From positions 1 through 64,000 of the forward strand of contig CBDFHH010000004.1 in assembly GCA_965247665.1 (NCBI GenBank): a stretch of 64,000 bases of DNA, written 5' to 3'. The stretch comes from CAUZWH01 sp965247665. Lineage in GTDB: Bacteria > Pseudomonadota > Alphaproteobacteria > SHVV01. A program made the translations under genes and the position numbers. The notes below the pieces were generated by a model that saw only the letters and a list, made by a program, of their open reading frames with translations, was not told the origin of the DNA and did not search any database. The number at the start of each line of letters is the position of its first letter. Positions within the stretch are counted from its first letter, which is position 1. Below are positions 29,962 to 39,760 of the stretch, piece by piece.

Positions 29962-31098
29962 ATGAATACAGCGACGCCATTCATCGATGTGGACGGCCAC
30001 ATCGCCGAGCCGCAAACCCTGTGGCAAGACTACATCGAACCGAAGTACCGAGACCGAACCTTGCAGATACTCGAAGATGATGAGGGACTCGAGTACCTCA
30101 GTATCGACGGGGTAGCGTCGTGGTTTGGTAGAGGTGGGACTTTGGGCGCGCTCTGCGCGATCGGCCAGGACGTGACGCCCTTCCTGACACCCGGCAAGAT
30201 TTCCTGGGCCGATGCCTTGATCCCCGGTGGATATGATCCGCATGCGCGGATCCAGGTAATGGATACGGAAGGGATCGACAAAAGTCTGATTTATCCGTCC
30301 TTGGGACTGTTATGGGAACCCGATTGCAAAGACAGTCAACTCGCGGCCGCAACCTGTCGCGCCTACAACAACTGGGTGTTCGATTTCTGCCGTCCCTACC
30401 CCGGTCGTCTCATCCCCGTGACCCACATCCCGATGATGGACGTGGCCGAAAGTGTCAAGGAGCTGCACCGGACCGCCAAGCTCGGCTCCAAGGCGATCAT
30501 GATCTCGGCCGCAACACCGTTATAAAGACCGCTGGGCGGGCGCTACTTCGATCCCTTCTGGGTGGAAGCACAGGCACTTGGCATACCGGTCACCATCCAC
30601 CCCGCCAGCGGCTCGCAGTATCTGCCTACGTACCTGTACCCCGAGCGGGAAGAACTCACCACCTGGTGGGTTTTCATGTACTCCGGTGAGCACGTCAAAA
30701 TGCAGTTCACTTCCTTGTTCAACGGCGGCACCTTCGAGAAGTTTCCCCGCTTAAAGGTGGTGGTGCTGGAATCAGGCACCGGCTGGCTGACGGCGTGGCT
30801 GGACCGCATGGATGAGAAATACGCCATCAACGCGTTTACCACCCCCATGAAAAGAAAACCTAGCGAATACTTCCAGCGCAACTGCTGGATTGCCATGGAT
30901 CCCGACGACACCACCGCCGAGGCCAATATCGCCAAGCTTGGCTCGGAGCGTTTCCTGTGGGCCTACGACTACCCGCATTCTGACTCGATTACTGAGCCGG
31001 TCACCAAGTTGAAGCAGACCCTGGCCCCGTTGTCATCCGAGGACCAAAACAAAGTCATCGGCCAGAACGCCTTGAAACTCTATAACCTCACGCCATAG
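29962..31098 (+). pseudogene. Amidohydrolase-2 family protein with in-frame TAA
   Basis: The ATG at 29962 follows GGAGG. FIDVDGHIAEPQTLW is the family's N-terminal metal motif (D-x-D-x-H), and DPHARIQVMDTEGIDKSLIYPS and RAYNNWVFDFC are diagnostic. An in-frame TAA lies at 30523-30525 after AATPL. The same frame then continues RPLGGRYFDPFWVEAQALG, IPVTIHPASG, GGTFEKFPRLKVVVLESG and FLWAYDYPHSDS (catalytic Asp). No shift is needed. The layout and length (378 codons) match the intact homologue at 52520. As written, the first 187 residues lack the catalytic Asp and would be inactive. Confidence 0.87.
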
Positions 31099-31162
31099 TC
31101 AGATCCACGACGCGCTAGCTGAGCCACCCGTCCAAACGGTCGAATCGTGCAGGAGTCCCATC

Positions 31163-32356
31163 ATGAAAATGCCCGCGGATACGCCTACTGAGAAGAGCGC
31201 GCTTTTTGAGCGCATCGTCAACGTTTCGGTTCTCGAAGACTTGTCTAAGGACATTGAGCAGGCGCGCGGGTTACCCAATGAGGCGTTCACCTCCGAGACC
31301 TTCTTACAGCTCGAGCGCGAGCGCTTGTTTCCACGCTGCTGGTTGTTTGCCGGGCGGCTAAGCGAGGTACCCAAGCGGGGAGATGTTGTCCCCATCGAGG
31401 TCGGCGGGTTCCCCTGCATTTTGGTTCGCGGACACCATGGTGAAGCCAGAGTGTTTCACAATGTGTGCCCCCATCGTGGAGCAAGAATCGTCCCGCGGCG
31501 GTGCCAGGGGAGCGAGCGGCTCACCTGCCCGTACCATGCCTGGTCTTACCATTTGGATGGCAGTCTCGCGGGACGACCGCACTATTTTGGCCCTGACAAA
31601 CACGACATTCACCTGGAAGGTAATGATTCGCAAACCCTGCCGCGATTGTTCGAGGTGCGAAGCGAACGGTTTTTCGACTGGGTATTCGTTAATTTTGATG
31701 GCACCGCCCCGGCGATCGAGAAGCAGCTCCAACCCGTCATCAAACAACTGTCCGAGTACTCGCTGGATGAGTATCGGTTCAAGCAGGCGATAAGCTTCGA
31801 TTTTGCCTGCAACTGGAAACTTGCCCTCGAGAACTGGGTAGATCTGTATCACATCTTCAAAATCCACCCGGATCTCGACACCATGATAAAATTGGAGTCA
31901 CGCACTGGCATGTCGGTTGACGGTGTTCTCATTCACAACACCTACCGCGTAGCGCAGGGTAGCCGGACAAAAGGCCTGCCGCCGGCGCGTGGTCCGCAGC
32001 ACATGGTCGGCAAGTCGACCTTTGCCCAGATCTTTCCCACCATGGGCTACAGTCTGGATGCGACCAACCTGGTGTTTGCGTATTTCACCCCGCTAACCGC
32101 CGGCAACACTCGCATGGACATGTTCTTCTACTTCCCGGAGTACGTGATCGCGGCGCCAAAATATGCCGAGCTAATCGACCGGTTTGTCGAGTGGTGGATG
32201 AATCTCAACCGAGAGGACGAAGAGGTGTGTCACCTCATTCACTTAGGGCGGGATTCACCGGCCTATGATGGTGGCCGATTCTGTCCGTACTGGGATACCG
32301 CCACCCCGCATGCGCATCGGCGCATTATCGAAACCATGCTCGAGAATGCGGGCTAA
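31163..32356 (+). CDS. Rieske non-heme iron oxygenase, alpha subunit
   Basis: 397 residues; the ATG at 31163 follows AGGAG. Rieske [2Fe-2S] ligands are CPHR (C102, H104) and CPYH (C122, H125). The mononuclear iron site reads ENWVDLYHIFKIHPDLD (D227, H230, H235), and the C-terminus has the usual aromatic strand. Such enzymes mono- or dioxygenate or N-demethylate substrates such as carnitine, choline or betaines, and need a separate reductase; none is encoded nearby. Given the neighbouring N-methyl amino acid dehydrogenase, a quaternary amine substrate is an attractive inference. Its stop overlaps that of the convergent methyltransferase by 4 nt. Confidence 0.92.
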   Translation: MKMPADTPTEKSALFERIVNVSVLEDLSKDIEQARGLPNEAFTSETFLQLERERLFPRCWLFAGRLSEVPKRGDVVPIEVGGFPCILVRGHHGEARVFHNVCPHRGARIVPRRCQGSERLTCPYHAWSYHLDGSLAGRPHYFGPDKHDIHLEGNDSQTLPRLFEVRSERFFDWVFVNFDGTAPAIEKQLQPVIKQLSEYSLDEYRFKQAISFDFACNWKLALENWVDLYHIFKIHPDLDTMIKLESRTGMSVDGVLIHNTYRVAQGSRTKGLPPARGPQHMVGKSTFAQIFPTMGYSLDATNLVFAYFTPLTAGNTRMDMFFYFPEYVIAAPKYAELIDRFVEWWMNLNREDEEVCHLIHLGRDSPAYDGGRFCPYWDTATPHAHRRIIETMLENAG

Positions 32357-32982
32357 CATAGAATCTTGTAGGTGCGTATCCAGTGATAAATCTTAGGGGC
32401 CTCTTCGGGCAGCAGCGCCAGGGGTTCTGATATTTCCGCCAGCTCCCATTTTCCGGTGCTGGTGTACGCTTCATCCCTCGCCTGGTAACCGTCAGACTCG
32501 TAAATGTCGGTGCGCAGGGTAAGGCTGAAATAGCCGCCTGGTTTGATGATTTTCACCACCTCATCCAATCCGTCGGCGGTTGCATGACCAGCGCTGAATA
32601 CCCCGCAAGCGATGGCCGAGTCATAGGATGCTGTCGGGTAATCCAGGGGACCACCGAGCGCGGCCACCTTCAGTTCCCGGTAAATACCCAGCCGTCCGGC
32701 TTCGACCAGCATTCCCTCGGACAGGTCGAAGCCATCGATTTGCGAAAAACCTCTCTTCGCAAGCTCCATGCCCGCAAGTCCGGTACCGCAGCCGACATCC
32801 AGGATGTTTGCCCCTGGGCCGACAAATCGGGCAAACGTTTCGGCGATCTGAATGTGACCGGTCCACGAGGCTTCATTCACGATGTGCACGTCATAAGTCT
32901 TGGCCCACTCATCGTAACGTTTGGCCAGCTCGGCCTTGCTACCGGCGTCATACACCCACTGGACTTTTGTCGGCTTTGTCAT
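32353..32982 (-). CDS. SAM-dependent class I methyltransferase
   Basis: 209 residues from the ATG at 32982, after GGAGGTAACC. The longer frame to 33114 overlaps the upstream gene and is rejected. The SAM-binding motif I is ANILDVGCGTGLAG, followed by IDGFDLSEGML (motif post I) and YDSAIACGVFS. N-terminal AELAKRYDEWAKTYD is typical of WBSCR27/Williams-Beuren-type small-molecule methyltransferases. It is 16 nt downstream of a TPP-enzyme gene on the same strand, so they form an operon. Substrate unknown. Confidence 0.88.
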   Translation of the reverse strand: MTKPTKVQWVYDAGSKAELAKRYDEWAKTYDVHIVNEASWTGHIQIAETFARFVGPGANILDVGCGTGLAGMELAKRGFSQIDGFDLSEGMLVEAGRLGIYRELKVAALGGPLDYPTASYDSAIACGVFSAGHATADGLDEVVKIIKPGGYFSLTLRTDIYESDGYQARDEAYTSTGKWELAEISEPLALLPEEAPKIYHWIRTYKILC

Positions 32983-32998
32983 GGTTACCTCCGATACA

Positions 32999-34627
32999 CT
33001 AAGTCGTGGGGCGATTCCCGCGCAAAACCAGTCCCTCGTAGGCCCACTCATCGAGCTCGACTTCGATAACCATAGGACCCTCGGCCCCGAAAGCGGCATC
33101 AAGGGCTTGCTCAAACTCGCTGGTGTTGCCCGCGCTCAGCACTGGCACCCCAAAGTAATGATTGCTAGACCCGGGCTTGTCATTATGCAACTGCGTACCA
33201 GGTGCCTGGTGGCTCGTTTGTTTGAGATGAATCAGCTGGTGGTGATTATCTTTCATGACCACGAAGACAACCTTTGTGCCAAGACGCCTTGCAGTGGCCA
33301 TCTCGCCGACCGACATCAGAAAACCGCCGTCGCCGGTGACACAAAGCACGTCCTTGTCGGGCGAGCAGAGTTTCGCGGCGATGGCTGCCGGTACCCCAAA
33401 CCCCATCGAGGCACCAGCATTGGTCATCAACAGACGTCGGGGCGCGCGGGCTTTCCACATCTGACCGATAAGATGCAGATGGGCGCCGGCGTCGCCGGTG
33501 AGGATACCGTCCTCGGGTAGCTTCTCCCGTAGCCGCTGCAACACTAACTGGGGACAAAAGCACCCCGGTGGTGGCTGTAGAGCCGAAAACAGGTCCTCTC
33601 GTCGAGCGGCCAGTGCCGCCACATCCCAGGACTTCGCATGGGTATCGATGTTCACCAGGCGGTCCAATGTGAATCCCAGGTCACCGACGACGTCTTCCGC
33701 AACGCTAACTGCATTCGGATCGACATCGCTCCGACTCGTACTCAAATGGAGAACCGGCACATCGGGCACCCAGTCTTCGTAGTGGATCTCCACCGGCTCG
33801 TAACCGATCCCAACGACCAGGTCGGCCTGCTGATGAATCCGCCCGACCTGGTCCGACAGAGCGTGATTGAGGACTCCCGCGTACAAGTCATGGTCCTCGG
33901 CGAACACGCCCTTGGCCATGGGGGTGAGCACCACCGGCACCTGAAACTTCTCGGCGATCGCAAACACAATTCCTTCGACACCGCAGCGAGCCGCGGTAAT
34001 ACCCAACGCCAGAACCGGTCTTCGAGCTTGCCGGAACACAGCTTCCATTATGTCAAGCGCCTGCGCCGGCGGTTTTGGATGGGTCCAGTGGGATAACTCG
34101 CAGACCCGCGGCTGGTCCGCGGTTTGCGTGCCGTCCGGTAGACCGATGTACACGGGACCAGGGACCTCTTTCAACGCGATGTCGACACCCTGAGATAACG
34201 TATCGACCACGGAGTCGAGTTCAATTCTCGACTGCCACTTCGTGATCGGTTTGAACAACGCCGGCTGATCGATGTTCATCGGTGCCGCTCGGTGGAGCAT
34301 GGAAACGGGGAGCTCATCAGCGAGGACCAGCATCGCAGAGCGATCCAAAGATGCGCAGCACACCCCTGGGCTGAGGTTGCAGGCGCCCGGCCCATAAGTG
34401 CCGAAACACGACGCGATCTCCCCGGTGAGTCGCCAACACACGTCCGCCATGAACGCGCCCGATGCCTCGTTGCTCACCAACACGAACTCGATCCCCTCGG
34501 TCTCGTGCAGGGCTTGCATGTAGTCCACCCAGTTACCGCTGGGTACCCCAAATACAAACCGGACCCCTAAGTCCCTCAAGGCTCGCGCCGTTTGTTGCGC
34601 GACAGTGGTGTTGGGCGCTGAACTCAC
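32999..34627 (-). CDS. Thiamine-diphosphate-dependent enzyme (benzoylformate decarboxylase/acetolactate synthase-like)
   Basis: 542 residues. The Pyr domain contains the ThDP-activating Glu in LVSNEASGAFMAD (E54), and the PP domain has the complete CVTGDGGFLMSVGEM...VVMKDN motif (G-D-G-x-N with Mg2+). NAGASMGFGVPAAIAAKL precedes it, as in 2-keto acid decarboxylases. It probably decarboxylates a 2-oxo acid or condenses two. It heads an operon with the methyltransferase at 32353. It differs clearly from the TPP enzyme at 25611, which has G-D-L. Confidence 0.88.
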   Translation of the reverse strand: MSSAPNTTVAQQTARALRDLGVRFVFGVPSGNWVDYMQALHETEGIEFVLVSNEASGAFMADVCWRLTGEIASCFGTYGPGACNLSPGVCCASLDRSAMLVLADELPVSMLHRAAPMNIDQPALFKPITKWQSRIELDSVVDTLSQGVDIALKEVPGPVYIGLPDGTQTADQPRVCELSHWTHPKPPAQALDIMEAVFRQARRPVLALGITAARCGVEGIVFAIAEKFQVPVVLTPMAKGVFAEDHDLYAGVLNHALSDQVGRIHQQADLVVGIGYEPVEIHYEDWVPDVPVLHLSTSRSDVDPNAVSVAEDVVGDLGFTLDRLVNIDTHAKSWDVAALAARREDLFSALQPPPGCFCPQLVLQRLREKLPEDGILTGDAGAHLHLIGQMWKARAPRRLLMTNAGASMGFGVPAAIAAKLCSPDKDVLCVTGDGGFLMSVGEMATARRLGTKVVFVVMKDNHHQLIHLKQTSHQAPGTQLHNDKPGSSNHYFGVPVLSAGNTSEFEQALDAAFGAEGPMVIEVELDEWAYEGLVLRGNRPTT

Positions 34628-34900
34628 ATGAGTAGACTCGAGTCGAAATACGAAAAATGAGCCGTGCTACCGAGCCCGCACCCGCTCGGTGCGGCCCGGT
34701 TCTGGCGGAGAAGCAACCTCCCGTTTCTATCGTGATTCATCCTACTGTTCACCCGGTGATTAAATGTAATTCTGCAGGAGGATACATACCTCTTGGCCTG
34801 GCGGGATCGGGCTCGAGATCTTTAAGGACTGGTGCAACGGTATCATCGAGAAGAGCGTCGCTGGATGAGATCTGCATCTGCATCAATCTCGACCAGACCC

Positions 34901-36529
34901 TCAACCCATGGGCGGACAAAGTGGATCCAGCGGCGATTTTCCCGCCACCAGATCAGATATTTTTTCCGCCATCATGATAACCGGCGCATTCAGGTTGGCG
35001 GTGATGTTGTTTGGCATAATCGAAGCATCGATGACTCTCAAGCCTTCAACCTCGTGAACCCGGCCCGAGTCATCGGTAACCGACATCTCGTCGGTTCCCA
35101 TCCGGCAGCTCGAACACGGGTGGTATTCGGTCGAGCCGATTGAGCGCAACCAGGCGAGAATTTCCGCATCGGTTTGGACCTCGGGTCCGGGTGTAAGCTC
35201 ACGGCCACGCAGCTCTTCCCACGCCGGTTGCGACACCATCTCGCGGGTACACCGGACCCCGTCAATCATCTCGCGGCAATCGCTGTGCGCTTCCAGATAG
35301 TTGAAGCGAATGCTGGGGTGTTCAGTTGGGTCCGCCGATTTGAGCCGCACCCCGCCGCGGCTGGCGGGACGCATGATACCCATCGAGAACATAAAACCAT
35401 CCGAGAAGTTTTTCTCCGCCTCGCCTATCTCGGAACGCAGCGCATAAAACTCATGCTGGAGATTAGCGTAATCGACGTCGTCAGAGCTCGGAAAAAAACA
35501 ACCCGTTTCACAAAACGTGGAAGTGCCCAGACCAGACTTGAACAACAACCACTGCACACCAAGACGCAATCGACCAAAGCCGGTCAACTGCAGGGCCAGA
35601 GAGACTGGCTTTCGAGCCGTGTACTGAATCGGAACGATCAGGTGATCCTCCAGATAACGCCCGACACTCGGCACATGGGCAATCAATGGTACGTCATGCT
35701 CGGCAAGTTGCTGCGCATCGCCTACCCCCGACAGCAACAGGAGATGCGGGGAGTTGATAGCGCCACCACACAAGATGATCTCGCGCTCGACCTCGACTCG
35801 ATGAATCTCACCGTATTGCGAAAACTCGACCGCCACTGCCCTTTGCCCCGAGAAGATCACTCGACGTGCGAGCGCGCCCGTCAGCACCGTGAGATTTGCT
35901 CGTGACAAAACCGGTTTCAGATAACCCGATGCGGTGCTCCACCGCACCCCGTTACGGGTAAACTTCTGTGCGATATGGAAACCTTCGTGCCGGCGGCCAT
36001 TCTGGTCTTCGGTGAACCCATAACCTGCCTCCTTACCGGCCTCGATAAAAGCCTGGTCCAGCGGGTTGTCGGCCGCACAAGTTTCAATATGCTGCGGACC
36101 CTCACCACCCCGAAAGGCATCGGCGCCACGATCAAACGTTTCCATTTTGCGGAAATACGGCAGGCAATGAGCAAAGCTCCACTCGGGCAGGCCCTGTTCC
36201 GCCCAGCCATCGTAGTCTCGAGGATTGCCACGGTTGGCGACCATGCCGTTGACCGAAGACGACCCACCCAGAACCCGGCCGCGAATTTCCGCGATGCTGC
36301 GTTCGTTCAGATTAGGTTCTGGCTCGGTCTCGTAGCCCCAGGTAATTTTAGGGTCGCGGGCGGCGATTGACGCGGAGGCGGGCATATGAATATACATACT
36401 CGTGTCTTTACCACCCGCTTCCACGAGCAGGACCCGGGTGCCCGGATCGGCAGACAACCGGTTGGCGACAACACAGCCGGCGGAGCCCGCACCCACAATG
36501 ACGTAGTCATAGCTCTTTTGGATTGTCAT
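34901..36529 (-). CDS. GMC family FAD-dependent oxidoreductase (choline dehydrogenase-like)
   Basis: 542 residues from the ATG at 36529. FAD-binding DYVIVGAGSAGCVVANRL, RGRVLGGSSSVNGMV (GMC signature 1), ILCGGAINSPHLLLLSGVG (signature 2), and the catalytic pair TEYHPCSSCRMG and MPNNITANLNAPVIMMAEK are in the standard order. GMC enzymes oxidise alcohols such as choline or sugars to aldehydes. Its minus-strand position upstream of a TPP enzyme and methyltransferase suggests a shared catabolic pathway, but the 270-nt gap (34628-34900, no gene seen) makes co-transcription uncertain. Confidence 0.93.
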   Translation of the reverse strand: MTIQKSYDYVIVGAGSAGCVVANRLSADPGTRVLLVEAGGKDTSMYIHMPASASIAARDPKITWGYETEPEPNLNERSIAEIRGRVLGGSSSVNGMVANRGNPRDYDGWAEQGLPEWSFAHCLPYFRKMETFDRGADAFRGGEGPQHIETCAADNPLDQAFIEAGKEAGYGFTEDQNGRRHEGFHIAQKFTRNGVRWSTASGYLKPVLSRANLTVLTGALARRVIFSGQRAVAVEFSQYGEIHRVEVEREIILCGGAINSPHLLLLSGVGDAQQLAEHDVPLIAHVPSVGRYLEDHLIVPIQYTARKPVSLALQLTGFGRLRLGVQWLLFKSGLGTSTFCETGCFFPSSDDVDYANLQHEFYALRSEIGEAEKNFSDGFMFSMGIMRPASRGGVRLKSADPTEHPSIRFNYLEAHSDCREMIDGVRCTREMVSQPAWEELRGRELTPGPEVQTDAEILAWLRSIGSTEYHPCSSCRMGTDEMSVTDDSGRVHEVEGLRVIDASIMPNNITANLNAPVIMMAEKISDLVAGKSPLDPLCPPMG

Positions 36530-36752
36530 CGGCAACCAACTCGTTTCAGGTGAGTCAGTGAGGTTACCGGGAAGCAGATCCCACCTCTAGAACTTAACCA
36601 CTTGTCGCGCGGCACACAGATCCCGACCCAGTCATCCCGACCGGGACCATGGGGACGCTTTGCCACACCGGTACCCTCTGGGTAAAAATCGGACCCATGA
36701 GATTACTTAGTCGACATCGGGGTTGCGCACTGTTTATCGATCGCGATTGGCG

Positions 36753-37448
36753 ATGAGCATCAAACAGGATTTGTCGCGGGTGGACGAGCTATCGGCTCTC
36801 GCGGTGCCGTCTTGGGTACGTGGTGTGTGGCAGCGTACGGGGATTCGCACCGATGGTCGCGAACGAAACGACGCGCTCGTGTACTGGATTCAAACCCCGA
36901 CCCTCTACGCCGACATTCGAGTACCTTCAACCGCCGAAGACACGCCGACCCCGCTTCCCGAGGGATTTGCCGGTTGGCTAGATGTCGAGGATCAGATCTG
37001 TCGCTGGCGCCGACCCATCGACCTCAATCCCAAACCAGGGGTGCTTGACCATGGCGCGATGTTTCGCGACGACGAAAAGCTGGTCGAGGTTGGCCTGCTC
37101 GCCAACTACCTCGAGAACTATCAACGGATCGATCCCGCCACTCGCTGTTTTGCCGCGTCCTGTGGTGAATTCAGGGTTGCCGATGGCGAGGTCCAGTTCG
37201 CCACCCAGGGTCCACTCGACATACTGGTCACCGCCGGCACCCACGTGATTCACGCTCGTCGTACCCGAGCGAGCGCGCTGCGTTACGGACGTTACGATGA
37301 GCGCACCGGGTTGGTGAGTTTTGATTTAAATGTCGGCGACCCAGAGGTCTTCGCGGGAGACGACGGCACCTGGACCATCTGGACCGACGATGTGACCCGG
37401 GTCGAGCGTGAAGCGTTTCTTAGGGCGGGCGAGTCTAAAGACGCGTAG
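36753..37448 (+). CDS. Conserved beta-barrel protein, HRI1-like (tentative)
   Basis: 231 residues from the ATG at 36753; a TTG at 36723 adds 10 residues. The sequence has WVRGVWQRTGIRTDGRE, ALVYWIQTPTLYADIRVP and the later FDLNVGDPEVFAGDDGTWTIW, a pattern I associate with the HRI1-like (PF16815) beta-barrel family known in fungi and bacteria. That assignment is from memory and tentative. No signal peptide, membrane segment or catalytic motif is evident. It lies alone on the plus strand, divergent from the GMC gene and convergent with the isomerase-like gene. Function unknown. Confidence 0.65.
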   Translation: MSIKQDLSRVDELSALAVPSWVRGVWQRTGIRTDGRERNDALVYWIQTPTLYADIRVPSTAEDTPTPLPEGFAGWLDVEDQICRWRRPIDLNPKPGVLDHGAMFRDDEKLVEVGLLANYLENYQRIDPATRCFAASCGEFRVADGEVQFATQGPLDILVTAGTHVIHARRTRASALRYGRYDERTGLVSFDLNVGDPEVFAGDDGTWTIWTDDVTRVEREAFLRAGESKDA

Positions 37449-37470
37449 TTCTAGCTTAGGCCCTTCAGGG

Positions 37471-38253
37471 TTATCCGAGACCATAAGATGAGCCCCAGCT
37501 CAAACCTTCCACGGTTGTCGTCTTCGGACCGTACTCACAACCGACCCAACCCGCGTAACCAAGCGCGTCGAGCAAGTCGAAAAAGTACCCCATGTTCACT
37601 TCTCCGTATTGAGGCTCAAAACGACCGGGCACACTCGAGAATTGGATGTGACCAATTACATCAAAATGACGCTGCAGAGCCTCACCCAGATCGCCTTCCA
37701 TTATCTGCAGGTGATAGAAGTCGAACTGCATGAGCACATTGTCCCGGTCAATCGTCTCGATGAGACGTCTTGTGTCCGTCGTTCGCGAATGCAGATAGCC
37801 GGGAACGTCGCGCTGGTTCAGCGGCTCGAGCAACACGTTCACGCCGCGGTCCCGGGCCAAATCCGCGGCCCACTGGACGTTGGCGACAAACGCTTCCTCG
37901 CACCCAGCCACTGTTTTGTCGCCGGGAACGACGCCTGCCAGCAGATGGATCATACCGGCCCCTAAACCCGACGCGTATTCGAGGGCGAGCGCGAAGAGCT
38001 GGCGAAACTCGGTCTCCCGCCCTGGCAGCGCCGCGAGGCCGCTTTCGCCAGCGTCGGTATCGCCAGGAGGCGTATTGATTAGAATCATCTCGAGTGCGAG
38101 CTCGTCGAGCCAGCGTTTCACCTCCGCTTTCTGGTGGGCGTACGGATACTGGCATTCGACCGCGACAAAACCCGCGTCCCGGGCGGCTTCGAAACGCTCG
38201 GGGAACGCAAGCTCGGTAAACATTGTGGTCAGATTGGCGGCGAACTTGGGCAT
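37471..38253 (-). CDS. Hydroxypyruvate isomerase-like TIM-barrel protein
   Basis: 260 residues from the ATG at 38253. The xylose-isomerase-like TIM barrel is recognisable: PKFAANLTTMFTELAFPERFEAARDAGF at the start, VLLEPLNQRDVPGYL with a metal-binding Glu, QFDFYHLQIMEGD (Asp/His), GHIQFSSVPGRFEPQYGEVN and GWVGCEYGP (second Glu). Members of the Hyi family interconvert hydroxypyruvate and tartronate semialdehyde. The start overlaps nothing and lies 7 nt after the thiolase stop on the same strand, so they are probably co-transcribed. The substrate could be another keto sugar. Confidence 0.87.
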   Translation of the reverse strand: MPKFAANLTTMFTELAFPERFEAARDAGFVAVECQYPYAHQKAEVKRWLDELALEMILINTPPGDTDAGESGLAALPGRETEFRQLFALALEYASGLGAGMIHLLAGVVPGDKTVAGCEEAFVANVQWAADLARDRGVNVLLEPLNQRDVPGYLHSRTTDTRRLIETIDRDNVLMQFDFYHLQIMEGDLGEALQRHFDVIGHIQFSSVPGRFEPQYGEVNMGYFFDLLDALGYAGWVGCEYGPKTTTVEGLSWGSSYGLG

Positions 38254-38260
38254 TTGCGGA

Positions 38261-39427
38261 CTATCTGAGCCGTTCCAGGATGGAGGCGTAGTTCGCGACC
38301 GATACACCACCCATATTAAAGACCCCCGCGAGGTCCGCGCGAGGCAGCTGCATGTCACCGGCGGTACCGGTCAGCTGCATGGCACTGAGCACATGCATGG
38401 AGACCCCGGTTGCACCAATCGGATGACCTTTGGCCTTCAGTCCGCCGGAGCGATTGACGGGTAGACGCCCGTCGGGTTGGGTCCAGCCCTCCAGAGCCGC
38501 ACGGGCGCCCTCGCCTCTTCCCGTCAGCCCCATCGCCTCGTACTCGAGGAGCTCGGCAATAGTGAAACAGTCGTGTGTTTCGACAAAAGAAAGATCATTT
38601 AATCCCACCTGTGCTTGATCGAAGGCCTGCGACCAGGCCCTTTGACAACCGTCAAACCCGACACAGTCGCGCCGGCTCATCGGCAAAAAATCGTTCACTT
38701 GTACCGCCGAGCGGAAGACCACCGCTTTATCCATACCGAGCGCGGTATCTACATCAGTCAACACCAGGGCGGCCGCGCCATCGGACACCATCGAGCAGTC
38801 GGTGCGACGCAACGGTCCGGCAATCAGGGGGTTCTTTTGCGACACCGTGTTGCAGAAATCGACACCGAGATCTTTTTGCATTTGCGCATACGGATTGTCA
38901 CAGCCATTGCGATGGTTTTTTGCCGCGATGGTGGCGAGCGCTTCGGATTGATCGCCATGACGCTGGAAGTAGGTGTTGGCAATCTGACCGAACACCCCGG
39001 CAAATCCACCGTCGATCTCAGCTTCTTCGGCCAGATACGATGCTTTCAGCAGATTACGTCCGATATCTTCAGCGGTGCTGTCGGTCATTTTCTCGACGCC
39101 AATCACCAAGGCAAACCGGGCGCGTCTGGCCGCCACCGCATTCAGACCCTGATGTACGGCCGCCGAGCCGGAAGCACAAGCGTTCTCCACTCGGGTTGCC
39201 GGGGTGAAGCGCAGCGCCGGCAGCGCATTGAAAACCAAAGAAGACGGAAAGCTCTGGGCGCTGAATCCGGCATTAAAATGCCCGACAAAAATCTGCTCGA
39301 CCTCCTCGGGCTCGATACCTGCGTCGGTTAGAGCACCATCGGCCACCTGAGCAATGAGACTCTCTACCGACTCCGCGTCTTGTTTACCAAAAGAACTATG
39401 AGACCAACCAACGATCACTCCGCTCAT
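38261..39427 (-). CDS. Thiolase family protein (SCP-x/acetyl-CoA acetyltransferase-like)
   Basis: 388 residues from the ATG at 39427, after AGGAGC. The acyl-accepting Cys is in RVENACASGSAAVHQG. The SCPx-type active-site His is in FVETHDCFTIAELLEYE, and the conserved GGLKAKGHPIGATG is present. The classical C-terminal Cys-x-Gly is not seen (NMGGVSVANYAS), as in other SCP-x thiolases. It would cleave 3-ketoacyl-CoA or act in condensation. SCP-x thiolases often need a separate DUF35/OB partner; none is nearby. Translated just before the hydroxypyruvate isomerase-like gene. Confidence 0.9.
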   Translation of the reverse strand: MSGVIVGWSHSSFGKQDAESVESLIAQVADGALTDAGIEPEEVEQIFVGHFNAGFSAQSFPSSLVFNALPALRFTPATRVENACASGSAAVHQGLNAVAARRARFALVIGVEKMTDSTAEDIGRNLLKASYLAEEAEIDGGFAGVFGQIANTYFQRHGDQSEALATIAAKNHRNGCDNPYAQMQKDLGVDFCNTVSQKNPLIAGPLRRTDCSMVSDGAAALVLTDVDTALGMDKAVVFRSAVQVNDFLPMSRRDCVGFDGCQRAWSQAFDQAQVGLNDLSFVETHDCFTIAELLEYEAMGLTGRGEGARAALEGWTQPDGRLPVNRSGGLKAKGHPIGATGVSMHVLSAMQLTGTAGDMQLPRADLAGVFNMGGVSVANYASILERLR

Positions 39428-39481
39428 AAAGCTGCTCCTGATTCCCAAGTCTAAAAGTGGATGTACTTCTCATGATTTGCA

Positions 39482-39760
39482 ATGCTGTCGAGTATATTAA
39501 TTTTCGACCGCCGATTGTGGCACTCCACCAGCCCAAATGACTCGGACATCACCCGTAAGGGTCTGTTCTACGCTTACGGATACAGATGGCTGCAACCGAA
39601 GGATGAGATGACCATATCCGACGACATCATGGCCCGAAACGACCCGGTGCGCCGTCAGCTGCTCGGCTATTCCCGTAGCAATCACCATCGATATTCACCG
39701 GAGACGGAAGATACTCCGCTCAAGAGCTGGATGGAGACGCATGGCATTGCAAGAAGCTGA
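39482..39760 (+). pseudogene. C-terminal remnant of a PhyH gene
   Basis: About 92 codons beginning in the middle of a PhyH domain. LIFDRRLWHSTSPND has the distal His strand of the double-stranded helix, and TRKGLFYAYGYRWLQP carries the Arg region, followed by a C-terminal tail. The N-terminal half with the H-x-D ligands is absent, so it cannot fold as an active enzyme. It overlaps the start of the intact PhyH gene at 39741 by 20 nt, suggesting an older gene of the same operon truncated by deletion. Confidence 0.75.

Noticed and set aside
3900..30530. Genome-wide recoding of TAA to a sense codon
   Set aside because: Intact genes in the window (21097, 21933, 22850) end with TAA at the expected C-terminus, so TAA is a working stop.
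34657..34977. 106-residue plus-strand frame between the TPP enzyme and GMC gene
   Set aside because: No family pattern, no ribosome site at its start, and its end runs antisense into the GMC gene.
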